Shown: piece by piece, positions 42,061 to 51,204 of the stretch
Position numbering within the stretch: position 1 is the stretch's first letter
Layout: each line of letters begins with the position of its first letter
NCBI RefSeq assembly: GCF_018889955.1
Contig: NZ_CP076545.1
Coordinates: forward strand, 682,001-746,000
Reading direction: 5' to 3'
DNA: 64,000 bases
Origin: Collinsella sp. zg1085
Lineage (GTDB): Bacteria; Actinomycetota; Coriobacteriia; Coriobacteriales; Coriobacteriaceae
Notes under the pieces: model-generated
Database searches by the model: none
Told to the model about the DNA's origin: nothing
What the model saw: only the letters and a program-made list of their open reading frames with translations
Program-made: the position numbers and the translations under genes

Positions 42061-43185
42061 CTAGTGCTTGGTGGGCTCGATGTTGAGTTCGCGACGAACC
42101 AGACGAAATGCTGCTGCAACTGCCTTATCCATATCATAATAGCGATACTCACCAAGACGACCAGCAAATACCACCTTGCCTTCTTGTTTGGCAAGTTTGG
42201 CATATGCCTGATAGAGCTCCATATTACGCTCGTTGTTGAGAGGGTAGTACGGTTCATCTCCCGGCTGCCAGTCAGCTGGATATTCGCGCGTAATGAGCGT
42301 GGTGTCTTGTTCACCAAACTCAAAGTGTTTGTGCTCGATAATGCGGGTATAGGGCACCTCACGTTCGGTGTAGTTAACAACCGCAACGCCTTGGTAGTTT
42401 TGCGACTCAAGCTCTTCGGTTTCAAAGCGAAGGCTACGATATTCAAGTGTGCCTAGTTGGTAGTCATAAAAGGCATCAATAGGTCCGCAGTAGATGATGC
42501 GCTCAGCAATGTCGGGTATCTCGGCAATAAGCTCTTTATATTCAACACCGAGCCGTACGTCGGTGTTATCGAGCATTTTAGCAATCATGTTGGTATAGCC
42601 GCCAATAGGGATACCCTGGAAGCGGTCATTAAAGTAGTTATTATCAAAGGTAAAACGGCAGGGAAGACGGCGAATAATGTGAGCGGGAAGCTCGCTACAA
42701 TCACGACCCCATTGCTTTTCGGTGTAGCCTTTTACCAGCTTTTCAAAGATGTCGCGGCCAACAAGTGAAAGCGCCTGTTCTTCGAGATTGCTTGGTTCAG
42801 CGATGCCCTCAGCGGCAATCTGTGCATCAATTTTTGCTCGCGCATCGGCTGGTGTAATAACGTCTGGCCACATTTTGGTAAAGGTGTTCATATTGAACGG
42901 CAGGTTGTAGAGCTCGCCTTTATAGTAGGCAACAGGTGAGTTAACGTAGTGGTTAAACTCGGCAAAGCGATTGACATAGTCCCAAATCTCGCGCTCTGAG
43001 GTATGAAAAATATGCGCACCATAAACATGCATATTGATACCGTTGATGGTCTTAGTGTGCATATTGCCAGCAATATGATCGCGGCGGTCAATAACGAGGC
43101 AGCGCTTGTTTGCGCGCCGTGCTTCATGTGCAAAAAGAGCTCCAGTAATACCAGCGCCTACAATGAGATAGTCATAGCGTGACAT
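42061..43185 (-). CDS. glf: UDP-galactopyranose mutase
   Basis: 374 aa flavoenzyme making UDP-galactofuranose. The FAD dinucleotide motif is YDYLIVGAGITGALFAHEA, followed by DHIAGNMHTK and the long conserved stretch VYGAHIFHTSEREIWDYVN. FTYTEKQWGRD-like and RIIEHKHFEF-like segments (YTRIIEHKHF) and the C-terminal VFAGRLGEYRYYDMD are present. It implies galactofuranose in the surface glycan built by the convergent transferases. ATG 43185 has GGAG upstream. Confidence 0.94.
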   Translation of the reverse strand: MSRYDYLIVGAGITGALFAHEARRANKRCLVIDRRDHIAGNMHTKTINGINMHVYGAHIFHTSEREIWDYVNRFAEFNHYVNSPVAYYKGELYNLPFNMNTFTKMWPDVITPADARAKIDAQIAAEGIAEPSNLEEQALSLVGRDIFEKLVKGYTEKQWGRDCSELPAHIIRRLPCRFTFDNNYFNDRFQGIPIGGYTNMIAKMLDNTDVRLGVEYKELIAEIPDIAERIIYCGPIDAFYDYQLGTLEYRSLRFETEELESQNYQGVAVVNYTEREVPYTRIIEHKHFEFGEQDTTLITREYPADWQPGDEPYYPLNNERNMELYQAYAKLAKQEGKVVFAGRLGEYRYYDMDKAVAAAFRLVRRELNIEPTKH

Positions 43186-43551
43186 ATATCCTCCGGGTTA
43201 GAGCGTAAATTCATTGCTCGGTAATGGTAGCAGAGCGGACTGAGTCTCATATAGACCGGTGCACTAAAAGGGGATATTCAGCATACATCTCAATTTTTTA
43301 GGCTGCTTTTTGGTGATGATTGACAGCGCGATATATCAAAAGAATCTATGCAGATATAGGTTAATACTTAAAAAACGTCCTTCAATTAAATACGTTTTAC
43401 AAGTGGGGCAGTGGCATAGCAAAACACAAAAACCAGTTGAGCCACAAAACTCGCCCTAAACCCACCTTTACATCCTCTTGAATGCACAAATCAATTTGGT
43501 ACACTACGGTGACATTTCTATTCAATACTTCCCGTATAAAGGAGGATTGTT
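43186..43551. other. Divergent control region between glf and an APC transporter
   Basis: No gene. Inverted repeat AAAACGT (43372-43378)/ACGTTTT (43392-43398) with 13-bp spacer. Promoter candidate for the transporter: TTGAAT (43478-43483), 16 bp, TACACT (43500-43505). AAAGGAGG precedes the ATG. Confidence 0.5.
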
Positions 43552-45000
43552 ATGGCAGAAAAGCTCAAAGGCGTAGGTCTTTTTGGCCTTGTGGGTCTTG
43601 TTGTCAGTTCTTGCATTGGCTCAGGTGTTTTTGCACTTACGGGACAGCTTGCAGGTGCTGCCGCCCCCGGTAGCGCGCTTATTGGCTGGGCGCTTTGCGG
43701 TGCTGGCTTTTTGTTCCTTGCGCTTTCGTTGGCAAACCTTGGTGCTAAAAAGCCCGAACTCGAAGGTCTTACCAATTATGCAACCGAGGGTTTTGGTCCT
43801 TTTGTTGGCTTTATTTCTGGCTGGGGTTACTGGTTGAGCGCTTGGCTGGGAAACATCGGCTTTGGCGTCATGGTAGTTCAGGTGCTTTCTAATCTTTTCC
43901 CCGGTGTCTTTGCCGCCAACATTTCAAGTCCAGCAGGTATCTTGAGTGTTGTGATTGTGTCGGCGTTTCTTTGGATTATCACCTTCCTCGTTATTAACGG
44001 TGTTGAAAGCGCAGCATTCTTAAACGCGGTAGTTATGATTGTCAAAATTGCCTCAATCTTGCTCTTCATTGGTTTTTGCGCTATCAGCTTCAACGCCGGT
44101 GTCTTTACCGAGGATTTCTGGGGAACCATGGCACGCAACGTGACCATCATGCAGGCAAATGATGGCGCGGGCTTGGGCGACCTTAGTCAGCAAATCATCA
44201 ACTGCCTGATTGCCATGATGTGGGTATTTATTGGTATTGAGGGCGCGACAGTTATGTCTAAGCGCGCTGCACATAAGTCCGATGTTGGCAAGGCTACCAT
44301 TTTGGGTCTTATCATTCTTTTGGTGCTCTACATTGGTGCATCGGTCTTGCCATATGGTGTTATGCCCTATGAGCAGCTTGTTGCTGCCGAAAGCCCGGCA
44401 ACCATTACCGTCTTTAATCACATAGCTCCCGGCTGGGGCGGCACCTTTATTTCTATCGCAATCATCATTTCGGTTCTTGGTTCGTGGCTGTCTTTTACCA
44501 TGCTTCCCGCCGAGACATCCTCCAGCATGTCTGATGAGCACCTGCTTCCCGCTTCGTGGAATAAGATGAACAAAAAGAATGCTCCTCAGATGGCGCTTAT
44601 TATTGTTGGTGCATGCACGCAAATTTTTCTGATTGTTGCGTTTGCTGCTGCCGATGCCTACACCTTTGCCATCAGCATGTGTACGGTAACTATCATGATT
44701 TCGTGGGCCCTTGCCGCTGCGTATCAGGTTAAGCTTGGCCTTGAGACAAAAGACTACAAGAACTTGCTCTGGGGCTTGCTTGCTGTATTGTTCCAAGTTG
44801 TTTGCATGGCACTTGCTGGCTGGCAGTTCCTTATCCTTGCCTGCCTAGGGTATATTCCTGGCTTTTTCTTCTATGCGCAAGCACGTAAAGAGGGCGGCTT
44901 TACGCTTAGCACAGCTGAAAAAGCGGGCATAGTGCTTATTAGCATTGTGGGCATCATTTCTATTCCGCTGACCGCCATTGGATTTATTCCGGTGTTCTAA
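43552..45000 (+). CDS. APC-superfamily basic amino acid/antiporter-type transporter
   Basis: 482 aa with about 12 to 13 hydrophobic helices. GLVVSSCIGSGVFALTGQLA is the TM1 substrate motif (SxxGSGxF); EGATVMSKRAAHKSDVGKAT and PAETSSSMSDEHLLPASW match the arginine/ornithine antiporter (ArcD/YjeM-like) branch. It likely exchanges amino acids across the membrane. It is followed by a terminator and then by an aminotransferase gene that may process the same substrate. Confidence 0.87.
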   Translation: MAEKLKGVGLFGLVGLVVSSCIGSGVFALTGQLAGAAAPGSALIGWALCGAGFLFLALSLANLGAKKPELEGLTNYATEGFGPFVGFISGWGYWLSAWLGNIGFGVMVVQVLSNLFPGVFAANISSPAGILSVVIVSAFLWIITFLVINGVESAAFLNAVVMIVKIASILLFIGFCAISFNAGVFTEDFWGTMARNVTIMQANDGAGLGDLSQQIINCLIAMMWVFIGIEGATVMSKRAAHKSDVGKATILGLIILLVLYIGASVLPYGVMPYEQLVAAESPATITVFNHIAPGWGGTFISIAIIISVLGSWLSFTMLPAETSSSMSDEHLLPASWNKMNKKNAPQMALIIVGACTQIFLIVAFAAADAYTFAISMCTVTIMISWALAAAYQVKLGLETKDYKNLLWGLLAVLFQVVCMALAGWQFLILACLGYIPGFFFYAQARKEGGFTLSTAEKAGIVLISIVGIISIPLTAIGFIPVF

Positions 45001-45031
45001 GGCATAGCTTTAAACGTAGCATAGCTGGTAT

Positions 45032-45066
45032 AAGGGGCGGCGGCGGTGAGCTTGCTGCCCTTTTTA
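45032..45066 (+). terminator. Terminator between transporter and aminotransferase
   Basis: AAGGGGCGGC pairs with GCTGCCCTTTT (one G-U pair) and runs into T5. It may be leaky because the aminotransferase start lies 33 nt downstream. Confidence 0.7.
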
Positions 45067-45098
45067 TAAATAGTGACCGAAAGGAGATGTGGTTCACC

Positions 45099-46220
45099 AT
45101 GGACATTAAAACTATTGGCGTCGAGGCGTTTCTCAATGATTATGAGCGTGAAGCAACCTGGGATATTGCGCAGAGTACTATTGCAAGTCTTGAGATGGGG
45201 GAGATTCTCAAGCTTGATGGAAAAGACGGCGAGAGTTTTTATGAGGCGCTTGATAAAGAAAAGATGAACTACGGCTGGATTGAGGGTTCTGACGCCTTTA
45301 AGCAGGAAGTGGCGAAGCTCTATAAGCACGTGGACCCATCCAATGTTTTGCAGATGAACGGCGGTACGGGTGCAAATCTGAATGCCATAATGGCTCTGGT
45401 AAGTCCTGGCGACCATGTAATTGCAGAATATCCAACCTATCAGCCCTTATATGATTTGCCGCGCGCCTTTGGTGCCGAGGTTGAGCATTGGCACATTCAT
45501 GAAGAAGACGGCTGGCAGCCGCGCTTGGATGACCTCAAACGCATGGTACGCCATGACACCAAGCTTATCTGCATCAACAATGCGAGCAATCCTTTAGGCA
45601 CCATCATTACTACTGAAGTGATGGAAGAGATTGTTGAAATTGCGCATTCAGTGGGTGCTTGGGTCTTGTGTGACGAGGTCTTTTTCCCGCTTGAGAATTC
45701 AGAGCGCTGCACAAGTATTGTTGATTTGTATGACAAGGGTGTTGCAACCAATAGCATCTCTAAGGACCTCTCGGTGCCTGCCGCGCGTGTTGGCTGGACG
45801 GTGTCTAACAAAGAGCTTGCAGACAAGATGCGGGTGCTGCGTGATTACACTATGATATGCGCCGGCGTATTTAATGACGTGTTGGCAACCTATGTTTTGC
45901 GTAATCGCGAGAAGGTTGTTGCGCGCAACTTGGAGATTATTCGCAAGAATCGCGACATTGTGAATACCTGGATTGCCGATGAGCCACGGGTGAGCTGGAT
46001 TCCACCCAAAGGGGTTTCGGTGAGCTATATTCGCCTCGATATTCCCGAAGATGATGAGAAGTTCTGTTTAGATTTGCTGCGTGACGAAGGTGTTTTATTG
46101 GTGCCGGGTAGTCGCTTTGAGTTGCCGCGCGGTGCTCGTTTGGGTTATTGCGCCCATGAACATGTGCTCCGTGAAGGTCTTGCGCGTCTGAGCAGCTATC
46201 TTAAGAAATATGACGCCTAG
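45099..46220 (+). CDS. PLP-dependent class I/II aminotransferase
   Basis: 373 aa fold-type I enzyme. YGWIEGSDAFKQEVAKLY, MNGGTGANLNAIMALVSPGDHVIAEYPTYQPLYDLP, NNASNPLGTIITTEV, CDEVFFPLEN and the PLP-lysine segment SISKDLSVPAARVGW are in order. It resembles the capreomycidine-synthase/amino-transferase branch more than AspC. Start ATG 45099 (GGAG 12 nt upstream). Substrate unknown; placement after an amino-acid transporter is suggestive. Confidence 0.85.
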   Translation: MDIKTIGVEAFLNDYEREATWDIAQSTIASLEMGEILKLDGKDGESFYEALDKEKMNYGWIEGSDAFKQEVAKLYKHVDPSNVLQMNGGTGANLNAIMALVSPGDHVIAEYPTYQPLYDLPRAFGAEVEHWHIHEEDGWQPRLDDLKRMVRHDTKLICINNASNPLGTIITTEVMEEIVEIAHSVGAWVLCDEVFFPLENSERCTSIVDLYDKGVATNSISKDLSVPAARVGWTVSNKELADKMRVLRDYTMICAGVFNDVLATYVLRNREKVVARNLEIIRKNRDIVNTWIADEPRVSWIPPKGVSVSYIRLDIPEDDEKFCLDLLRDEGVLLVPGSRFELPRGARLGYCAHEHVLREGLARLSSYLKKYDA

Positions 46221-46262
46221 TAACAGGTAGATAATGCCTGGTAACAGGTAGTTTATCGAGCA
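46216..46262. repeat. Two 21-bp tandem units spanning a stop codon
   Basis: GCCTAGTAACAGGTAG (46216-46231) recurs as GCCTGGTAACAGGTAG (46237-46252), period 21. The first copy contains the aminotransferase stop codon TAG. Confidence 0.7.
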
Positions 46263-46298
46263 CAGGTGTACGTCTTTGTGCACATGCCCTGTTGAGCG

Positions 46299-46328
46299 CC
46301 CCGGTGTAGTTATACATCGGGGTGTTTC
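46299..46328 (+). terminator. Terminator after aminotransferase
   Basis: CCCCGGTGTA-GTTA-TACATCGGGG (one G-U pair) followed by TGTTTCTGT, about 80 nt after the stop codon. Confidence 0.7.
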
Positions 46329-46418
46329 TGTGTTAATCGAGGGTACCCTTCTTCCTGTGTGTGCGCCTGACAGGTGTACAATCAAGAGTATTCATCTAAG
46401 GTGTTGTGAGGAGCTTCT

Positions 46419-47306
46419 ATGTCGTCATATGTTTTGTCCGCCTGTTCAACCGCTGATTTACCACGAGTATTTTTTGAGCAGCATCATGTTTTGTGCATAC
46501 CATTTCATTACACCATTGACGGGCACGTGTATCCGGATGATTTGTATGCAAGTACGAGCCCAGCAGAGTTTTTTGGGCGTATTAAGGCGGGGGATGAGCC
46601 AACAACTTCGCAGGTCTCTGTTGGCGACTACCTCATAAACTGGGAACCTCTACTTCAGGCGGGACACGATATTTTGCACCTTACGCTGTCCTCGGGAATC
46701 TCTGGCACCTACGAATCGGCATGCATAGCGCGCGACCAGCTGAAAGCCGCCTACCCCGAGCGCCGCATCCAAGTTGTTGATTCCTTGTCCGCAAGTGCAG
46801 GCTATGGTTTAGTTCTTCGTTATCTCGTTGAACTTAAGCAAGCAGGTTTGACGTTTGACGAGCTCAGTGCTTGGATTGAGGCTCATAAACTTGACGTTAA
46901 TGCATGGTTTTTTGTATCTGACCTTGAGTGCTTGAAGCGCGGTGGGCGCATTTCAAAAACAAACGCCCTTATTGCAACGGCATTAAAAATTTGTCCCATC
47001 ATTAACATTAATGTTGAGGGAAAGCTGATTCCGCAGTCTAAGGTTCGTACCAAGAAGCGGGCTATTGCTGAGTTAGCAAAGCTCTTCGTGGTTCACGCAG
47101 AAAACGGTGTTGCATATACGGGCAAGTGTTGCATTAGCCATTCTGATTGCCTTGAAGATGCCAAAGAGCTTGCCCGTCAGATTGAGAACCTAGTTCCAGC
47201 ACTTGCGGGTGAGATTATGATTTCTGACATTGGAGCGGTTATTGGCTCGCACACAGGACCTGGAACTGTTGCCTTGTTCTTTATGGGTGATACGCGGGTA
47301 GATTAG
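46419..47306 (+). CDS. DegV-family fatty-acid-binding protein
   Basis: 295 aa. STADLP near the start, the lipid-pocket segments TTSQVSVGDY, LTLSSGISGTYESACIAR and SLSASAGYGL, then FFVSDLECLKRGGRISK and IGAVIGSHTGPGTVALFF are all DegV signatures. FakB-like members hand fatty acids to FakA for phosphorylation; no fakA is nearby. GAGG lies before the ATG. Confidence 0.88.
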   Translation: MSSYVLSACSTADLPRVFFEQHHVLCIPFHYTIDGHVYPDDLYASTSPAEFFGRIKAGDEPTTSQVSVGDYLINWEPLLQAGHDILHLTLSSGISGTYESACIARDQLKAAYPERRIQVVDSLSASAGYGLVLRYLVELKQAGLTFDELSAWIEAHKLDVNAWFFVSDLECLKRGGRISKTNALIATALKICPIININVEGKLIPQSKVRTKKRAIAELAKLFVVHAENGVAYTGKCCISHSDCLEDAKELARQIENLVPALAGEIMISDIGAVIGSHTGPGTVALFFMGDTRVD

Positions 47307-47695
47307 GTTTTATGGCTTCTGCTTAGGCTTGATAGGCTCCGTGCAGGCGCAATATGGCGCTCCTTGGGCGATGACAAAGGCGTTGCAGCTGAAGTGTTTT
47401 ATGATGACCATCACGCAACAGCTGAGTGTGTATAGCTCATAGTGCACAGCTGATACTATGCACGCTTCACGAATAAAATCTTATGGTTTCATGAACTAAG
47501 CTTATGCTGAGCTGAGATAAATTGTGGCGTTGAACTGGCTAAAGTCCCCCTAATTCTTACTTGGGTGACCAAACTGTAAGCATGAGTTTTTATGCATATC
47601 ACACAAAAACAGGTACCATAAAGACCGTCTTTGACCCGAGCTTGTCTCATCACTCGTAAGTGCATCATGCTGATGTTTGTTTCATAGGAGCTTGT
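47307..47695. other. Gap upstream of the LtaS-like gene
   Basis: About 390 bp without a gene. It contains scattered CAGCTGA copies (near 47382, 47420 and 47446) and an AT-rich part near 47590-47640 that may include the promoter. No confident site. Confidence 0.35.
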
Positions 47696-49882
47696 ATGTC
47701 CGTTGCTGTTATTTCCTCGATTGCCCTCGTGGTGTCGCTCGCATTAGCCATCTATGGCTGTCGCGCAGCTATCGGACAAGATACGTCGTTTACAGCGTGC
47801 GCTTGGACTTTCGTCTTTGTACTCATACAACTGTGCGTAGCCATTGCCGCATACATGGGCATGGTTGTTGATGATATAGTTGCGGCGTTAGTGCTCAACG
47901 CAGTACTTGTTGCAGCTGTCGCGCTCTGTGCGTTGCCCAAGCTTCGCGGGCATATAGATAGACCGGTAGCAACAGGCTTTTGTGGCGCGCACCCTCTAGC
48001 ATGCGGTGTTGGCATGGTGTTGCTGGCCAGTATCTTTACGATGCTAGCGCTTGAAATTCCTTCAAATCACGAGCTTTGGCGCATGTATCCTCTTTGTGCT
48101 CTGCTTGAGTGGGCTATCATCGCTCTGCCTATGCTTGGCTTATATCTTATCTTTCAGCGGAGAGGCTCAATACCAGCTATCCTTACTATCGTACTTGCAT
48201 TAGTAGGCATTGCAGAGTTTTTTACTATCAGCTTTAAGTCACAGCCAATTCAGCCAGGTGATTTGTCAGCTCTCACCACTGCCGCAGCAGTGAGCACGCA
48301 ATATGAGTTTGTCCTCTCAGCTTTTTGCCTCTACGGTATTGCCTGCGCAGGCGTGGCACTTGTACTTTTATTTGCAGCCGGCAGACAACGCCCCGCACGC
48401 AATGAACACTCCCGCGCTCGTATGGTGGCCTATGTGGTGTCTGGCTTGGTGTTGATTGGTGCGCTGGTTTCACACGTTAGTTTAATTGACTATTACAACG
48501 CGCTCTATGTACAGGTATATAGCTGGCGGCCTTTGAACAGCTACTATCAACAAGGTTTTTTGCCCTGCTTTATCTCATCAGCGCAAACCATTGCGCCTAA
48601 ACGTCCGCGTGGCTATAAGATTGAAGAAGCGCAACAGCTTATGAAGCGCTACGCCGCCTCATACGATGCTGAGCTGGGAGTTAGCCCAGAACGTGCTCAG
48701 GCTCAAGCACAGTTTGAGGCCGAGAAGCCCTCGGTAGTAACTATTATGAACGAGACCTTCTCAGATTTATCAATGTATCAGCAGATGCATGCTGGCTATG
48801 AAGGTCCACAGTTCTTTAAGTCCTTAAGCGACACGCTGCAGCGCGGTATTTTGTATGTGTCTGCCTATGGTGGTGGTACAGCAAACTCTGAGTTTGAGTA
48901 TCTTACGGGCAATTCTATGGCATATATGGGTGCCGGTGTATATCCCTATACCATTTACGATATGACGCGCACCGAAAACTTAGCACGTCAGTTTAAGGAA
49001 TTGGGCTATGAGACCTTGGCTATGCATCCCAATCACGCAACCAACTGGAATCGCGAAAACGTCTATAAGCAATTTGGCTTTGATACGTTTATGGCAATTA
49101 AAGACTTTGCTCAGGCCGAGCGCTTGCGGGGCATGGTAACTGATAAGGCCACGTATGACAGTATATTAGATGTGCTATCAAAGGGTACCAAGCCGCAGTT
49201 TATCTTTGATGTGACTATGCAAAATCATTCTGGTTATGAAACGCAGCAAATTCCTCCTGCAAAGCAGCTCGACTATCCTATTGATGGACAAAGTGTTCCG
49301 CAGGTTAACGAATACCTTTCGCTCATCAATGAATCGGACAAAGCGCTTGAGTATTTTATTGCTAAGCTTCGCCAGCTTGACCGCAAGGTGGTGCTGGTCT
49401 TTTTTGGAGACCATCAGCCTTTCTTCCCCGATACCTACAACGATGCGTGGTTTACCGGCGAGCCTGAAGCTGTTCATACGGCGCGTTTGTGGCAAACCTC
49501 ATACTTTATCTGGGCAAACTACGATGTTGCCGGTCGCGAGCAGAAAAGCTCCGTGGTTGATTTGTCTACCAACTACTTGAGTGCTAATTTGATGCATCTC
49601 ATTGGTGCGCCGCTGAGCGACTATCAAAAGGCGCATATGGTGCTGCAAAAAGCGATGCCGGCAATTAACATGACAGGCTTTGAAGATGAACAACATCGGT
49701 GGTATTTGTCGAGTGCTGGAAATGACCCCTCTCTTGGGGCATCTGTTGGTGTGGCGCGCAACGATTTGGCAAAGATGCAGTTCTTTGAGATGTTCCGAGA
49801 TGGTAAAAACGTGTTTACTAAGATGGCACAAGCTGCGGCAAACGAGACAAATCCAAACTTAGACCCTAATCCGGCCGACTAA
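47696..49882 (+). CDS. LtaS/MdoB-like phosphoglycerol transferase (sulfatase fold)
   Basis: 728 aa from ATG 47696 (GGAG upstream). Seven or so N-terminal hydrophobic helices (residues 1-270) anchor an extracellular alkaline-phosphatase-like domain. Metal and nucleophile motifs are IMNETFSDLSMYQ (Glu), GGGTANSEFEYLTG (catalytic Thr), MHPNHATNWNRENVYKQFGF and VFFGDHQPFF. It should transfer phosphoglycerol from phosphatidylglycerol to a glycolipid or glycan. A second cell-envelope gene close to the galactofuranose block. Confidence 0.88.
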   Translation: MSVAVISSIALVVSLALAIYGCRAAIGQDTSFTACAWTFVFVLIQLCVAIAAYMGMVVDDIVAALVLNAVLVAAVALCALPKLRGHIDRPVATGFCGAHPLACGVGMVLLASIFTMLALEIPSNHELWRMYPLCALLEWAIIALPMLGLYLIFQRRGSIPAILTIVLALVGIAEFFTISFKSQPIQPGDLSALTTAAAVSTQYEFVLSAFCLYGIACAGVALVLLFAAGRQRPARNEHSRARMVAYVVSGLVLIGALVSHVSLIDYYNALYVQVYSWRPLNSYYQQGFLPCFISSAQTIAPKRPRGYKIEEAQQLMKRYAASYDAELGVSPERAQAQAQFEAEKPSVVTIMNETFSDLSMYQQMHAGYEGPQFFKSLSDTLQRGILYVSAYGGGTANSEFEYLTGNSMAYMGAGVYPYTIYDMTRTENLARQFKELGYETLAMHPNHATNWNRENVYKQFGFDTFMAIKDFAQAERLRGMVTDKATYDSILDVLSKGTKPQFIFDVTMQNHSGYETQQIPPAKQLDYPIDGQSVPQVNEYLSLINESDKALEYFIAKLRQLDRKVVLVFFGDHQPFFPDTYNDAWFTGEPEAVHTARLWQTSYFIWANYDVAGREQKSSVVDLSTNYLSANLMHLIGAPLSDYQKAHMVLQKAMPAINMTGFEDEQHRWYLSSAGNDPSLGASVGVARNDLAKMQFFEMFRDGKNVFTKMAQAAANETNPNLDPNPAD

Positions 49883-49930
49883 AAACTGTTACAGGAGCAC
49901 CTACATAGGCTACTTTGACGAGCTTTTACG

Positions 49931-50007
49931 ATGCTGGCATGAATAGAGCGGCGCTAAAGTGAGCGTGCCAGCATATGCTAGACAGATGCCAGCATACGCT
50001 AGACAGC
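49931..50007. repeat. 21-bp tandem pair plus inverted copy between convergent genes
   Basis: TGCCAGCATATGCTAGACAG (49966) and TGCCAGCATACGCTAGACAG (49987) differ at one base in 20 and have a 21-bp period. ATGCTGGCA at 49931-49939 is complementary to both, allowing alternative hairpins of 9 bp. Probably acts as the transcription end for both flanking genes; no T-run. Confidence 0.7.
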
Positions 50008-50012
50008 GTACC

Positions 50013-51080
50013 TTAGTCTTTGTGGGCTTTTTTGCGCGCGCGAAGTGCAGCAAGGCCACGCGCTACATAGTGGCGCTCGTGGGCACGTTCTTCTTGGGTC
50101 AGCTTTTGCATGATGGACCCAGCTAGAGAAGCCAAAAGCTGTTGAAAAATTGTTCCGCACATGACAGGAAACATAACCGCGTTGGGAAAGTAGCTGCTTG
50201 CAATAACAGCGCCAGATGAAATATTGCGCAGTCCACAGTCAAAGCACATAGTAACTAAGGTTGAAAAAGGTCTTTGCATCAACCGTGCAACCAGAGCACC
50301 CCATAAAAACCCTGAGCCGGTATAGCACACGGTAAAGCAGGCAACCATGACATGTACCCCAGAGAGATGCCGCACCGCATCGCTTAAGGCTGTCGCGTTA
50401 GACGTAATAATAATCATCATGAGAATACGTGCAGCAGGGCTGATGGCAGGTGATAGTTTTTCGTGTGCCCAGCCATGCGTGAAGTCATTTAAGAGTGTGC
50501 CGGCAAGGGCAGGAAGCGCAATCATGAATACCATATCGTGCATCATGCCGAGCGCATCCATATGAACAGCTTCTCCTAAAAATATGCTGAGGCTCAAAGG
50601 GATGCTTATCGGCGATATAACGGTTGAAATCAAAATGACAGCGAGAGCAAGGGGGGTGTTTCCTTGAAACATGCTCACCCACATAAAGCTAACTATACCA
50701 ACAGGCACTGAATAGGCAAGCACTAAGCCGGTAATCAGGTGAATATCTCCAGCAAAAAACAACCGTGCAAGTAGGTTGGCTCCAATGGGCATGAGCACAA
50801 GTGATATTACCAAGATAGCAAGCAAATCAGCGGGATGCCTGAATACCTCAAGTGTTTGATGGAGTGTGTTGCTCAGTGAGCCCTGAAAGGTCATAAAGGC
50901 AAAAAACACGGGCACAAATTGTGCAATACCAGCAAGTTCCTGTGGAAACATAATGCCGGTTGTAACGCATATAAGTACGACATACGGCATTCGCTTGGCA
51001 ATACCACTACCCAGCTTTTGCCACCACATCAATTGAGACTCCTTATCACTAAACCATTGAAGCAGGCTAAGTATAGCCAT
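50013..51080 (-). CDS. BASS-family (bile acid:Na+-like) symporter
   Basis: 355 aa with about ten hydrophobic segments. Hallmark region TMCFDCGLRNISSGAVIASSYFP (fourth quarter), and YSVPVGIVSFMWVSMFQGNTPLALAVILIS. Members carry organic anions such as pantoate, pyruvate or bile acids with Na+. ATG 51080; a TTG at 51089 is possible. No strong ribosome-binding site. Divergent from recJ. Confidence 0.83.
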   Translation of the reverse strand: MAILSLLQWFSDKESQLMWWQKLGSGIAKRMPYVVLICVTTGIMFPQELAGIAQFVPVFFAFMTFQGSLSNTLHQTLEVFRHPADLLAILVISLVLMPIGANLLARLFFAGDIHLITGLVLAYSVPVGIVSFMWVSMFQGNTPLALAVILISTVISPISIPLSLSIFLGEAVHMDALGMMHDMVFMIALPALAGTLLNDFTHGWAHEKLSPAISPAARILMMIIITSNATALSDAVRHLSGVHVMVACFTVCYTGSGFLWGALVARLMQRPFSTLVTMCFDCGLRNISSGAVIASSYFPNAVMFPVMCGTIFQQLLASLAGSIMQKLTQEERAHERHYVARGLAALRARKKAHKD

Positions 51081-51122
51081 CTGCTGCAAGAGATATACAT
51101 GCCCTGCTTATACGTTTACAAG

Positions 51123-51149
51123 TTGAAACGAAAGAGACTTGCGTATAAT
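51123..51149 (+). promoter_or_regulatory. Promoter of the recJ-rel operon
   Basis: TTGAAA (51123-51128) and TATAAT (51144-51149), 15-bp spacing, with transcription starting near 51157 and the first in-frame ATG at 51205. This argues against the earlier starts of the long frame. Confidence 0.55.
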
Positions 51150-51204
51150 GAGGCTGTTCAACAAGTACGGTTGCCGCAGCGACCTTTTCTTATGGGATAT
51201 AGTT

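Noticed and set aside
44053-44796. 247-codon frame antisense to the APC transporter
   Set aside because: Reverse reading of hydrophobic codons gives polar Asn/Lys/His-rich sequence; no independent support.
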